This document shows, in pieces, positions 1 through 8,037 of a DNA stretch of 64,000 nucleotides. The position numbers and the translations under genes were made by a program. This DNA comes from Rhodococcus zopfii NBRC 100606 = JCM 9919. GTDB lineage: Bacteria > Actinomycetota > Actinomycetes > Mycobacteriales > Mycobacteriaceae. Location of the stretch: contig NZ_BCXI01000019.1 of assembly GCF_001895025.1 (NCBI RefSeq), positions 86,011-150,010 of the forward strand, in the 5' to 3' direction. Under the pieces are notes generated by a model that was given only the letters and a program-made list of their open reading frames with translations, ran no database searches and was not told the DNA's origin. Position 1 is the stretch's first letter; every line of letters starts with the position of its first letter.

Positions 1-511
1 AGTACAGGACAACCTCTGCGCCGGGCGGGATTTCGTGGAACCGGGCTTCGAGTTCAGCCAGCGGGATCGACACGGCGCCGGGGAAGTGCCCGGCGTCGAA
101 CTCCGCGCGGGGGCGCACGTCGACGACGGTCATGTCCGGGGTCACCGCCGACGGGTCGATCGTCGGTGTGCACGACCCGTCTGCCTCGCCCATGTACTCG
201 ACGAGAGACTGGCGCAGAACCGGATACCGCTGCAGGCCGACGCGTTTCGCAGCCAGGTACAGCTCGGCGACGTCGTCGCCCGCGAGCCGGTAATAGATCG
301 TGGTCCGCTCCCGTCGTGTCTTGACCAGCCCCGCCTGTTTCATCGTCTGCAGATGCGCCGAGGTTGTCGTGACGCCCATCCCGGACATCCGAGCCAGTGC
401 GTCGACCGCATGCTCGCCCTGCGCGAGCAGCTCGATCAACTCCAGTCGGCGCCCGTTCGCCACCGCTTTGACAACCTTTGCGAGAGCCTCGAAGACGGAC
501 GACTTGTCCAT
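1..511 (-). CDS. ArsR-family regulator with C-terminal rhodanese domain (partial, runs off left edge)
   Basis: The reverse strand reads MDKSSVFEALAKVV, followed by a winged helix-turn-helix of ArsR/SmtB type over about the first 90 residues (recognition region around MGVTTTSAHLQTMKQAG). A rhodanese-like domain begins near residue 120 with the pattern VVDVRPRAEFDAGHFPGA. The window ends just where the rhodanese catalytic loop would start, so the active-site cysteine cannot be checked. An in-frame ATG at 535 would add eight residues; neither start has a good Shine-Dalgarno sequence. Such fusions usually sense reactive sulfur or metal and repress nearby genes; the signal here is inferred only from the family. 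It is divergent from the hydrolase gene at 755 and shares with it a region holding a long palindrome. Confidence 0.85.
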   Translation of the reverse strand, partial: MDKSSVFEALAKVVKAVANGRRLELIELLAQGEHAVDALARMSGMGVTTTSAHLQTMKQAGLVKTRRERTTIYYRLAGDDVAELYLAAKRVGLQRYPVLRQSLVEYMGEADGSCTPTIDPSAVTPDMTVVDVRPRAEFDAGHFPGAVSIPLAELEARFHEIPPGAEVVLY

Positions 512-589
512 TTCCTCGCTATTCCCGGGTTCCATGGAATAGGAACATAGCATCCGCTCGAGATGTGTCCGGTCCCGGCAATGCCCGCA

Positions 590-633
590 ATGCTGGTTGG
601 GTGTACCGAGATTTCGGTGCACCCAACCAGCAT
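590..633. repeat. 20-bp inverted repeat in the divergent arsR-hydrolase intergenic region
   Basis: Arms 590-609 and 614-633 match at 19 of 20 positions around a 4-base loop. It lies between two divergent gene starts (511 on minus, 755 on plus), so it cannot end either gene. It may be an operator or a cruciform-type repeat. There is no T-run on either side. Confidence 0.6.
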
Positions 634-754
634 CCCGCGCCAAGACTTCTCTGGATGTGCTCGTTCACAACTACCGCGACGGGACGCCGCCGAGAAATAA
701 GATATAGGCCTGCCGTCACCCCGGCGCGCAGGTTTCGAGCGCGGAAAGGACCCC

Positions 755-1456
755 ATGGTCTCGTATCCCTCGGACGACGAATTCGCCCTGCTTCCCGAGA
801 ACGCCGCCGCGCTCGGGTTGAAACTCGATGCCCCACCGGTGGTGCAACGTGTCGGCACCGATATCCGTGAGGGCGTGCATGTCAGCTCACTGCTCTGGGC
901 CACCGCACCTCCTCGCGTCGTGTTCCTGCACGACAACGGGCAGGGCGCCCACGCCTGGGATGCACTCAACCTCGCGCTGGGACTGCCCGCGCTCGCCGTC
1001 GACCTGCCCGGGCACGGGCATTCGACGCCCTTCGACGCTCCCGACCACTCCCCCTGGCATGCGGCCGACGCGGTCGCGCACGCCGTCCGCCGATGGGCCC
1101 CCGACGCCGAAGCCGTGGTGGGTGCCTCCCTCGGCGGTCTCGCGACCATCCGTCTCGCCGCTATCGTTCCGGAACTGGTGCGCCGCGCGATCGTCCTCGA
1201 TGTGACGCCCTCGACGCGGCTCACCGACGACCACGATCTTTCTCCCCTGTGGGACGATCTCGCCGGCATCGGGGTTCCCCTGACCCTGATCCGTGGTGGT
1301 GCATCGGATTTCGTGCCCGATGCCGACGCCGACGAGGTACGGCGTCGCAATCCCGCCGCGCGGATCCTCGCGGTGCCGCGGGCCGGCCATGCCGTGCACC
1401 GCGATGCTCCACGCGAACTCGCCGAGATCATCGGTTCGTCTCTCGAAACCGCCTGA
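755..1456 (+). CDS. alpha/beta-fold hydrolase
   Basis: A 233-residue soluble alpha/beta hydrolase. An oxyanion segment HDNGQGAHAWD is followed by the turn DLPGHGHS and the nucleophile elbow VGASLGG (Ser125). The C-terminal catalytic histidine is in RAGHAVH, and the acid is probably the Asp of GGASDFVP. The GGAAAGGA-like ribosome site (GGAAAGGACCCC) fixes the ATG. Substrate cannot be told from sequence; esters, lactones or C-C bonds are all possible. It faces away from the ArsR-rhodanese regulator, which may control it, and is followed 50 bp later by the flavoprotein gene at 1507. Confidence 0.85.
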   Translation: MVSYPSDDEFALLPENAAALGLKLDAPPVVQRVGTDIREGVHVSSLLWATAPPRVVFLHDNGQGAHAWDALNLALGLPALAVDLPGHGHSTPFDAPDHSPWHAADAVAHAVRRWAPDAEAVVGASLGGLATIRLAAIVPELVRRAIVLDVTPSTRLTDDHDLSPLWDDLAGIGVPLTLIRGGASDFVPDADADEVRRRNPAARILAVPRAGHAVHRDAPRELAEIIGSSLETA

Positions 1457-1506
1457 TACGCAGGATCTTCCTGCACCGATCCTCGATGCGGCACTAGTCT
1501 GGGCGC

Positions 1507-1932
1507 ATGGCATCGACCGATCCTCTCGAAGCGCTGTTCACCACCACGAAACTCGCGACGCTCGTCACCCTCAAACGGGACGGCCGGCCGCAGCTGTCCA
1601 ACATCGTCCACCACTACAACACCCGCACCCGCACGTTCTCGGTCTCGGTGACCGACGATCGCGCCAAGACGCGCAACCTGCGACGGGACCCACGGGTGAG
1701 CATGTTCGTCGACTCCGCCGACGGCTGGTCCTACGCGGTCGCGGAGGGATACGCCGAGTTGTCCCCGGTCTCGAAGCTCCCACACGACGAGACCGTCGAG
1801 CAGCTGATCGAACTGTATCGGCAGGTCCAGGGCGAGCATCCGGATTGGGACGAGTTCCGCGCGGCGATGGTCACCGACCGACGGCTGCTGCTGCGGGTGC
1901 GCGTCGAACGGTTCTACGGCGTCACCCGCTGA
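1507..1932 (+). CDS. PPOX-class F420/FMN-dependent oxidoreductase
   Basis: A 141-residue split-barrel protein of the pyridoxamine-phosphate-oxidase-like class. The strand pattern starts with LATLVTLKRDGRPQLSNIV, continues through FSVSVTDDRAKTRNLRRDPRVS, and ends with RVRVERFYGV. Actinobacterial members of this size with the TDDRAKTRNLRRDPR segment usually bind F420 or a flavin and reduce small molecules; the substrate is unknown. The last 11 bases overlap the end of dinB on the other strand, so the two genes converge without a terminator. Confidence 0.85.
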   Translation: MASTDPLEALFTTTKLATLVTLKRDGRPQLSNIVHHYNTRTRTFSVSVTDDRAKTRNLRRDPRVSMFVDSADGWSYAVAEGYAELSPVSKLPHDETVEQLIELYRQVQGEHPDWDEFRAAMVTDRRLLLRVRVERFYGVTR

Positions 1933-2989
1933 CCGGCACCGTTCCGTCGTCACGGCCCGATCCCGGTTCGGTCATCACGACCCGCACCCCGATCAGCCGC
2001 ACCCGCCGGTCGTGATCGAACCGGTCCAGCAGCGCGACCGCCGTGTCCGCGACGACCCGCGGGTCCAGCGTCGGTTCGGGCAGTGCCCGGGCGGTGGTGT
2101 GGGTGGTGAACGGCGCGTACCGGATCTTGACCTCGACCCGGACGCCGGGTCGCCGCTCGGCGAGAATGTCGTCGGTGACGCGCGCGGCGAGCCGGCGCGC
2201 ATGCTCGGCGACCTGCGCCCAGTCGCGCACGTCCTGCTGGAATGTCACCTCCCGACCGTGCGACCGAGCCACCCACGGTTCGGCTGTCACGGTCGTGCCG
2301 CCGGCACCGCGGCCGAGTCCGACGAGCCACGGCCCGGTCTTCGGCCCGAACCGCGCCGCCAGGTCCGGTTCCGACACCGCCGCGAGATCCCGCACGGTGC
2401 GGATACCGAGCGCGTCGAGCTTCTTCGCGGTGCGCGACCCGATGCCCCACAGAGCGTCGGTACCGCGGTCGCCCATCACCGCGAACCAGTTGTCACGGGT
2501 GAGCCGGAACATCCCGCGCGGCTTGCCGAATCCGGTGGCGATCTTGGCGCGGAGCTTGTTGTCTCCGATGCCCACCGAGCAGTGCAGTCCCGTCGCGTCG
2601 AACACCGCGGTCTGCACACCCCGCGCGACCGCCTCCGGATCGTCGGTGTCCACGCCGAGAAATGCCTCGTCCCAGCCGAGGACCTCCACGACGACACCGA
2701 GCCCGCGCAGAGTGTCCATCACGACGTCCGACACCTGGGTGTAGGCGTCCGCGTCGACGGGCAGGAACACCGCGTCGGGGACCTTGCGGGCCGCGACCCG
2801 CAACGGCATTCCGGACCCGACACCGTACTCGCGGGCCTCGTAGGACGCGGTGGACACCACGCCCCGTTCGGTGGGGTCGCCGCGACCGCCGACGATCACA
2901 GGTCGCCCCGCCAGTGCGGGATTGCGCAGGACCTCGACCGCAGCGATGAACTGGTCGAGGTCGACGTGCAGCACCCAGTGCGCGCTCAC
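1922..2989 (-). CDS. dinB: DNA polymerase IV (Y family), DinB2-like
   Basis: A 355-residue translesion polymerase. Catalytic carboxylates are in HVDLDQF (Asp10, Asp12) and GWDEAF (Asp107, Glu108). The YEAREYGVGSGMP fingers segment and the helix-hairpin-helix thumb region (WGIGSRTAKKLDALGI) are complete, and the little-finger domain ends near residue 345. The residue after Phe14 is Ile15, where E. coli DinB has the aromatic steric gate Phe13; mycobacterial DinB2 enzymes also have an aliphatic residue here. No C-terminal beta-clamp peptide is visible. The GTG start at 2989 overlaps the psuG stop (GTGA), so it is probably translated from the psuG message. Confidence 0.92.
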   Translation of the reverse strand: MSAHWVLHVDLDQFIAAVEVLRNPALAGRPVIVGGRGDPTERGVVSTASYEAREYGVGSGMPLRVAARKVPDAVFLPVDADAYTQVSDVVMDTLRGLGVVVEVLGWDEAFLGVDTDDPEAVARGVQTAVFDATGLHCSVGIGDNKLRAKIATGFGKPRGMFRLTRDNWFAVMGDRGTDALWGIGSRTAKKLDALGIRTVRDLAAVSEPDLAARFGPKTGPWLVGLGRGAGGTTVTAEPWVARSHGREVTFQQDVRDWAQVAEHARRLAARVTDDILAERRPGVRVEVKIRYAPFTTHTTARALPEPTLDPRVVADTAVALLDRFDHDRRVRLIGVRVVMTEPGSGRDDGTVPVSG

Positions 2990-3903
2990 GTCGGACGCGC
3001 CGCCAGTTCCACGGCCACGGCGCCGCCGAGGGCGACGTTCGCGCGGTAGACCGCGACGTTCACGTCGAGGCTGCGGCCGCCGGAGGCGCGATGCAGGTGG
3101 TCGAGCAGGAACGGCGTCGTCGCCTTGCCGGTGACCCCGGCGGCGGCGGCCGCCTGCTCGGCCTCGTGCAGCACCCGATCGTGCAACTCCGGATCGAGTT
3201 GGGCACGTTCGGTCACCGGATTGACCAGCAGCACAGCACATTTCGAGCCGAGCCGGTCGCGGGCATCGACAATCGCCGCGGCTTCGGCGGGCGACTCCAC
3301 GGAATAGTCGATCGTGCAACCGCTGTCGCGCACATAGAAGCCCGGGAACCGCCGTGTCCGGTATCCGACGACGGGCACGCCCAGGGTTTCGAGACGTTCG
3401 AGAGACGCCGGAATGTCGAGGATCGATTTCACCCCTGCACTGACGACGAGGACAGGCACCGACGCCAACGTGGTCAGGTCGGCGGATTCGTCGAACGTCG
3501 ACGCCGCACCGCGATGCACCCCACCCAGGCCGCCGGTCGCGAAGACCCGCACCCCGGCGTGGTGGGCGAGAACCGCGGTCGAGGCCACGGTCGTTCCACC
3601 CGAAATGCCTTTCGCCGCGGCGACCGGAAGGTCGCGGACACCGAGTTTCTCGACGCCCGGCTCCGTTCCGAGCGCGGCGATCTGACCGTCCGACAATCCG
3701 ACCGTCGGGATGCCGCCGACGACTCCGACGGTTGCCGGCACGACCCCGGCGTCGCGCAGGTTCCGTTCGACCTCGAACGCGACCTCGAGATTGCGCGGCG
3801 GGGTGAGCCCGTGCGTGAAGATCGTGGATTCGAGCGCGACGACCGGTCGCCCGCCGGCGACAGCGTCATGCACCTGCTGCGACACCTGGATGAGCGGCTT
3901 CAT
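2986..3903 (-). CDS. psuG: pseudouridine-5'-phosphate glycosidase
   Basis: A 305-residue PsuG, the usual length. It cleaves or forms the C-C glycosidic bond between uracil and ribose 5-phosphate in the cytoplasm. Family signatures are VALESTIFTHGL (Glu25), AAKGISGGTT and SAGVKSILD; Lys159 in the last is the position of the Schiff-base lysine in characterised PsuG. No PsuK kinase gene is adjacent, so pseudouridine would have to be phosphorylated by an enzyme encoded elsewhere. The stop overlaps the dinB GTG, coupling nucleoside salvage to a repair polymerase, an odd pairing. The uracil released could be a substrate type for the RutA-like cluster far downstream, but this link is speculative. 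Confidence 0.93.
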   Translation of the reverse strand: MKPLIQVSQQVHDAVAGGRPVVALESTIFTHGLTPPRNLEVAFEVERNLRDAGVVPATVGVVGGIPTVGLSDGQIAALGTEPGVEKLGVRDLPVAAAKGISGGTTVASTAVLAHHAGVRVFATGGLGGVHRGAASTFDESADLTTLASVPVLVVSAGVKSILDIPASLERLETLGVPVVGYRTRRFPGFYVRDSGCTIDYSVESPAEAAAIVDARDRLGSKCAVLLVNPVTERAQLDPELHDRVLHEAEQAAAAAGVTGKATTPFLLDHLHRASGGRSLDVNVAVYRANVALGGAVAVELAARPT

Positions 3904-4042
3904 CGATTCTCCGATCCGTCGCCCCACGGTAGGACGGAGCCGCGGCGGCGCGGGCGGATTCGGTGATCGACCGGTAAGTCCGACCGAACGGCCGCATACT
4001 GATCCGGACGAAACGTCCACCCAGCCCACCCTCGGAGCCCCC

Positions 4043-5203
4043 ATGCGCAGACTCCCGATCCTCCTGACCGCCGCCGCAGTCGCCTTGGTCCCCGCCTGCA
4101 CCAGCGACAACGAAACGGGCTCGTCGTCGACGACGAGCGCGACCGGCACGGAAGCCCGGGAGAGCGCCGATTCCGCGATGGCGGACCGGCTGCAGGAATC
4201 CATCGACAGCCTGCACGGCGAGATCGGGTTTCCCGGCATCGTTGCGCGGGTGATCGGTCCCGAGGGGGAATGGACCGGGACCGCGGGGGTCGCCGGTGTC
4301 GACGACCAGCGGCCCCCGACACCGAAGGACCGTACCCGCATCGGCAGTCTGACCAAGACGATGACCGCCACCGCGATCCTGCAACTGTGGGAGGACGGCC
4401 GGCTCGAGCTCACCGACCCGATCGGTAAATACGTGCCGGGCCTCCCGAACGGTGACATCGCGACGCTGGAGCAACTCGCCACGATGTCCAGCGGAATTCC
4501 CAGCTACACGTTCGACCAGGGATTCCAGCAGAAGCTGTTCGCGGACCCCGACACCCCGTGGACGCCGGAACAACTCCTCGACGTGGTGCGCGGCGACCCG
4601 CCGAACTTCGCGCCCGGCGAGAAGTTCGAATACTCCAACTCGAACTATGTCGCGCTCGGGCTCGTCGTCGAACAGGTCGGCGGGCAGAGCCTCGCGGACT
4701 ACTTCCAGGAGTTCCTGTTCGATCCGCTCGGCATGAGCGACACCTTCCTTCCGGCCGACGCGGCGTTCCCCGAGCCGCACCTGTCCGGCATCACCGAGCA
4801 GGGGCAGCCGGACGGGGAGACCGCCGACGCCACGAACTGGAACCCGTCGTGGGGATGGGCGGCCGGCGCCGTCGTCTCCACCATCGACGATCTGCAGCTG
4901 TGGGCGAAGGCACTCGGCACCGGCGAGGTCATCCTCTCCCCCGCGACCCAGCAGTACCGGCTCGAGTCGTTCAACTACGACCTGCCCCCGGCCACCCCCG
5001 AACGGGCCTACGGCTTCGGCTGGGGCGTCGACCGGGGATGGCTCGAGCACACCGGCGAACTGCCCGGATACAACACCTACGCCGGTTATCTGCCGGCATC
5101 CGGCACGATCCTGGTGGCTACGGTCAACAGCGACATCCCCAGCCCCGACGGCACCGGCCCCGTCACCGTCGTCGTCGACGCCCTGAAGCAGGACCTCGGG
5201 TAG
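4043..5203 (+). CDS. lipoprotein serine hydrolase of the beta-lactamase / D,D-peptidase (class C) family
   Basis: A 386-residue protein. A signal peptide ends in the lipobox VPAC, so it is probably a lipid-anchored extracellular protein. The active-site tetrad is SLTK (Ser102, Lys105), the second motif is YSN in EYSNSNYVALG, and the third motif is HTG in LEHTGELPGY. This matches Pfam beta-lactamase (PF00144) carboxypeptidases and esterases such as R61-type D,D-peptidases; real beta-lactamase activity is not implied. A GGAG ribosome site lies just ahead of the ATG. The gene converges on tauD with only five bases between the stop codons. Confidence 0.88.
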   Translation: MRRLPILLTAAAVALVPACTSDNETGSSSTTSATGTEARESADSAMADRLQESIDSLHGEIGFPGIVARVIGPEGEWTGTAGVAGVDDQRPPTPKDRTRIGSLTKTMTATAILQLWEDGRLELTDPIGKYVPGLPNGDIATLEQLATMSSGIPSYTFDQGFQQKLFADPDTPWTPEQLLDVVRGDPPNFAPGEKFEYSNSNYVALGLVVEQVGGQSLADYFQEFLFDPLGMSDTFLPADAAFPEPHLSGITEQGQPDGETADATNWNPSWGWAAGAVVSTIDDLQLWAKALGTGEVILSPATQQYRLESFNYDLPPATPERAYGFGWGVDRGWLEHTGELPGYNTYAGYLPASGTILVATVNSDIPSPDGTGPVTVVVDALKQDLG

Positions 5204-5208
5204 CCGGC

Positions 5209-6126
5209 TCAGATCGCCTCGAACGGCTCCCCTTCCAGCGCTACCGATTCCCGTCCGTCCGGCCCGACCGGAATGTCGCCGACGAGGGTGACGCGGTACA
5301 GGCGGCGATCGTCGTCGGTGGTGAGGTCGCGCGGCGCGAGGTGCACCGTGGAACGGTTGTCCCAGAACGCAATCGAACCGGGTTCCCACCGGAACCGCAC
5401 CGTGTACTCGGGGCGCGTCAGCTCGTCGTAGAACAGTTCCAGCAACCTGCGGCTCTCGTGCGGCGACACCCCGACGAGATGCGTCGTGAAGCCCGGGTTC
5501 ACGTACAGCGCCTTCTCCCCCGTCTCCGGGTGCACCCGCACGACCGGATGTTCGGTGAGCAGCGGACGCTTCTCGACGCGCCGCAGGTAGTCGTCGGTGG
5601 GGGTGGTGCCCGCGCCGGGGCTGAACCGGTGCACGGCGCGCAGGCCGTCGGCGAGGGCCCTGACCGGCGCCGACAATCCCTCGTACGCGGCGACGGCATT
5701 CGACCACTGGGTGTCGCCGCCGTACGGCGGCAGCACTTCCGCACGCAGGATCGACGCTGCCGGAGGATTCACCGCGGCGGTGACGTCGGCGTGCCAGCCG
5801 GGCCGGTCGTAGCCGGACGTGCTCGCGACCCGAGCCTTGAAGCGGTCACGGAAGATCGGGTAGATCGTCGGATAGTCCGGGTCCGGGATCGAATCGAAAA
5901 GTGGGTGCGCGGGGGTCGGTGCCCCGAAATAGCGTGCAAATCGCAGGTGCTGGTCGTGGTCGAGATCCTGGTCGCGGAAGAACACGACCTTCCAACGCAG
6001 AAGCGCGTCACGAATCGCAGCGATCTCTTCGTCGGACAGCGGCCGCGACAGATCCACTCCGTGGATCGATGCGCCGGTCCAGCCGGACAGTGGTTCGACA
6101 ACGAGTCGCTGTTCGGTCGTGGTCAT
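5209..6126 (-). CDS. TauD/TfdA-family Fe(II)/2-oxoglutarate dioxygenase
   Basis: A 305-residue non-haem iron dioxygenase. The metal triad is His112 and Asp114 (GWHADV) plus His262 (STVHLA), and the 2-oxoglutarate arginine lies in DRRLYRVT near residue 275. The start at 6126 is set by a strong GAGGAGG site. Family members release sulfite from taurine or alkylsulfates or hydroxylate other acids. Proximity to the alkanesulfonate importer at 8.0-10.9 kb favours a sulfonate or sulfate ester substrate, though the phosphatase gene lies between them. Length is normal for TauD (about 280-300). Confidence 0.88.
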   Translation of the reverse strand: MTTTEQRLVVEPLSGWTGASIHGVDLSRPLSDEEIAAIRDALLRWKVVFFRDQDLDHDQHLRFARYFGAPTPAHPLFDSIPDPDYPTIYPIFRDRFKARVASTSGYDRPGWHADVTAAVNPPAASILRAEVLPPYGGDTQWSNAVAAYEGLSAPVRALADGLRAVHRFSPGAGTTPTDDYLRRVEKRPLLTEHPVVRVHPETGEKALYVNPGFTTHLVGVSPHESRRLLELFYDELTRPEYTVRFRWEPGSIAFWDNRSTVHLAPRDLTTDDDRRLYRVTLVGDIPVGPDGRESVALEGEPFEAI

Positions 6127-6234
6127 GTCACGCCTCCTCGGGCCGCGTGGACGAGCTGTGAATGTCGTGCCCACGACGCTAGATCCACGGATCGGTCCCG
6201 CTGAAGCGTTGAAATCCCTGTGACCGGAACGGAC

Positions 6235-6266
6235 GGTGGCCGATCGGTGAGTACCGATCGGCCACC
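6235..6266 (-). terminator. factor-independent terminator of the PAP2 gene
   Basis: A perfect 14-bp stem (6235-6248 with 6253-6266) with a GAGT loop lies 22 bases after the stop of the phosphatase gene. There is no T-tract, which is common for actinobacterial terminators. Confidence 0.75.
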
Positions 6267-6288
6267 GGTGTCCGGTGTCGAACCGGAA

Positions 6289-7449
6289 TCAGTGCACGCC
6301 GAGAGACTCGTAAGCGGCGACGAGATCGATACGCAGCCAACCGCCCTCGGGACCGGTCCGATCCAGCGGATAACCGGCCGGGATCGCCGTCTGCCGCAGC
6401 ACGTCCAGACGCTGTTCGTCTGTCAGGTTCGGCGCGACCGCGCGCAGCAACGCCGCGGCCTCGGCGGGAATGTCGTTCGTGATGTCCGGGCGGATCCGCT
6501 CGAATCCGTAGGTGAGCCGCGCGCGGAACTCGGCGCCGGCGGCCTCCGCGGTGCGGTACGGCGTGTCCGCGGCGATGTAGGCGCCCAGCGGCATCCCGGC
6601 CGCGGCCTCGAGCACGGTCCGCAGTTCCGCACCGGCCTCGTCGATGAGCCGCACGAATGCCGGATCGCCGAGCCGGTCCGCCGCGGCCGCCTGCCCCATG
6701 ATGCGGCCGCCCATGACATCGAGTGGATAGTGCACGCCGAGCACGATGCGCCCGTGGCCGATCTCGGAGGCGCGGGTCAGGATCTGCGGTGCCAGTTCGG
6801 GCAGCATCCCGGCGAGCAGGATGCCCTTCCAGTACGCCTGCGCCGCATGTCCGGACGGGTACGAATCGGTGCCGTACACCTCGGTGAACGGGTCCGCGGC
6901 GCCGCTGACGCCGTCACCGCGGTAGGCGACGATGCGTTCGGGCACGACTTCGAAGGGCCGCGGATTGCTCCAGTGCCCCTTCTCCAGGAGCGTCGAGTTC
7001 AGGATGCCGCCGGCGCGGGCGAGGTCCCCGGCGAGCAACGCCTCGACCTTCGGCAGCCGATGCTCGGCGAGCGCGGTCCGGAAGACTTCGCCGAGTCCGC
7101 CCCCGAGTCCGTCGGACAGCGACAACAGGCGGTCGTGGTTGTGGTCGAACAGAGCGCGCTGCTGCTCGACCGGGACCGCCGCGTTGTTGATCTCAACTCC
7201 CCGGTCGAGGTTGCGCTGCATCAGGTCGGGGCGCGTGTCGCGGATCTCGGTGAATCCGTCCAGCACGCCGATGTAGGTGCCCCGTGCAGGGATGTCCGAC
7301 GGATACGGCCCGAGCAGTTCGGGAAGAGTAAAGGCCTCGATCACCGGCACGGCCGGCACGGCGGGATCTGCGGAGGCAAACGGCACCGAGACTGTCACCG
7401 TCACCGCAACGATCGTCGCCGCTACACCGGCAATCCTGCGGTATTCCAT
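6289..7449 (-). CDS. secreted PAP2-superfamily (class A acid) phosphatase
   Basis: A 386-residue protein with a Sec signal peptide (MEYRRIAGVAATIV, cleavage expected after ASA near residue 27). The phosphatase signature is complete: KGHWSNPRPF, SYPSGHA, and HGRIVLGVHYPLDVMGG with the catalytic histidine. It should hydrolyse phosphomonoesters outside the membrane; no membrane helices follow the signal. A GAAGGA ribosome site precedes the ATG. It is followed by a strong hairpin terminator and then by the divergently regulated region of tauD, so it is probably monocistronic. Phosphate regulation is plausible but no Pho box was recognised. Confidence 0.88.
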   Translation of the reverse strand: MEYRRIAGVAATIVAVTVTVSVPFASADPAVPAVPVIEAFTLPELLGPYPSDIPARGTYIGVLDGFTEIRDTRPDLMQRNLDRGVEINNAAVPVEQQRALFDHNHDRLLSLSDGLGGGLGEVFRTALAEHRLPKVEALLAGDLARAGGILNSTLLEKGHWSNPRPFEVVPERIVAYRGDGVSGAADPFTEVYGTDSYPSGHAAQAYWKGILLAGMLPELAPQILTRASEIGHGRIVLGVHYPLDVMGGRIMGQAAAADRLGDPAFVRLIDEAGAELRTVLEAAAGMPLGAYIAADTPYRTAEAAGAEFRARLTYGFERIRPDITNDIPAEAAALLRAVAPNLTDEQRLDVLRQTAIPAGYPLDRTGPEGGWLRIDLVAAYESLGVH

Positions 7450-8037
7450 AGGCGTTCCTTCTTCATCGGGACGGGACCTCCGTGAAGTTAAACCTGCAAA
7501 CCACCCAACCGGCAACAGTCTGGTGAATTCGAATCTCCTCGCCGTGCACTGGAAGGAGAAGCTGACACCTGCTCGGCTCTTGCGAAACACTCCGACCACG
7601 CCACGCTCGTGTACGCGGGACCGCACGACACCATCGTCCGGCCGGCCCGCCCTGCCGTACTCGATCAACGCTCGTTACACCGTCACGACCGCGGCAACTG
7701 CACCCTTACGCGCCAGAACGGATTTCGTCGGAAACCTGGGTTCGAAATCCTGCATCGCGACCGGGTGATACGCGTCGACAACGGTTCGTCTTGCCCGGTC
7801 GTCGGATCGTTTCGGGCCCTGCCCATGCCTTCACACGCCCTCGAACCGCTCGCGCACGGAGCAACATCGCAGAAACTCCTCAGGGTGAGTTTTTTCGTAT
7901 GTGAAGTCGGCAGTCGCGCCTATCTTTCAATCGAGATCTTTCCCGAGGACGACCAGGCGACTGGAAATCCGCAACGAAAATCACTGTACGAAAGGGCATT
8001 CTGTGAGCGGCGGCACAACACGCATGGAGGCGCAAAC
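7450..8037. promoter_or_regulatory. long divergent intergenic region before the sulfonate importer
   Basis: 588 bases without a convincing gene. It must hold the promoters for the phosphatase (minus) and for the importer operon (plus). Near 7873-7895 an AAACTC/GAGTTT stem is followed by six Ts, which could be a weak attenuator in a leader for the importer. A GGAGG ribosome site sits at 8026-8030. No known riboswitch motif was recognised. The length of the leader suggests regulation, probably by sulfur supply. Confidence 0.4.

Noticed and set aside
4043..5203. Antibiotic-resistance beta-lactamase
   Set aside because: SxxK, YSN and HTG motifs define the broader carboxypeptidase/esterase family; nothing shows beta-lactam hydrolysis.
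7735..7760. tRNA-like T-loop (GGGTTCGAAATCC)
   Set aside because: The stem is poor and there is no acceptor, D-arm or anticodon arm around it.
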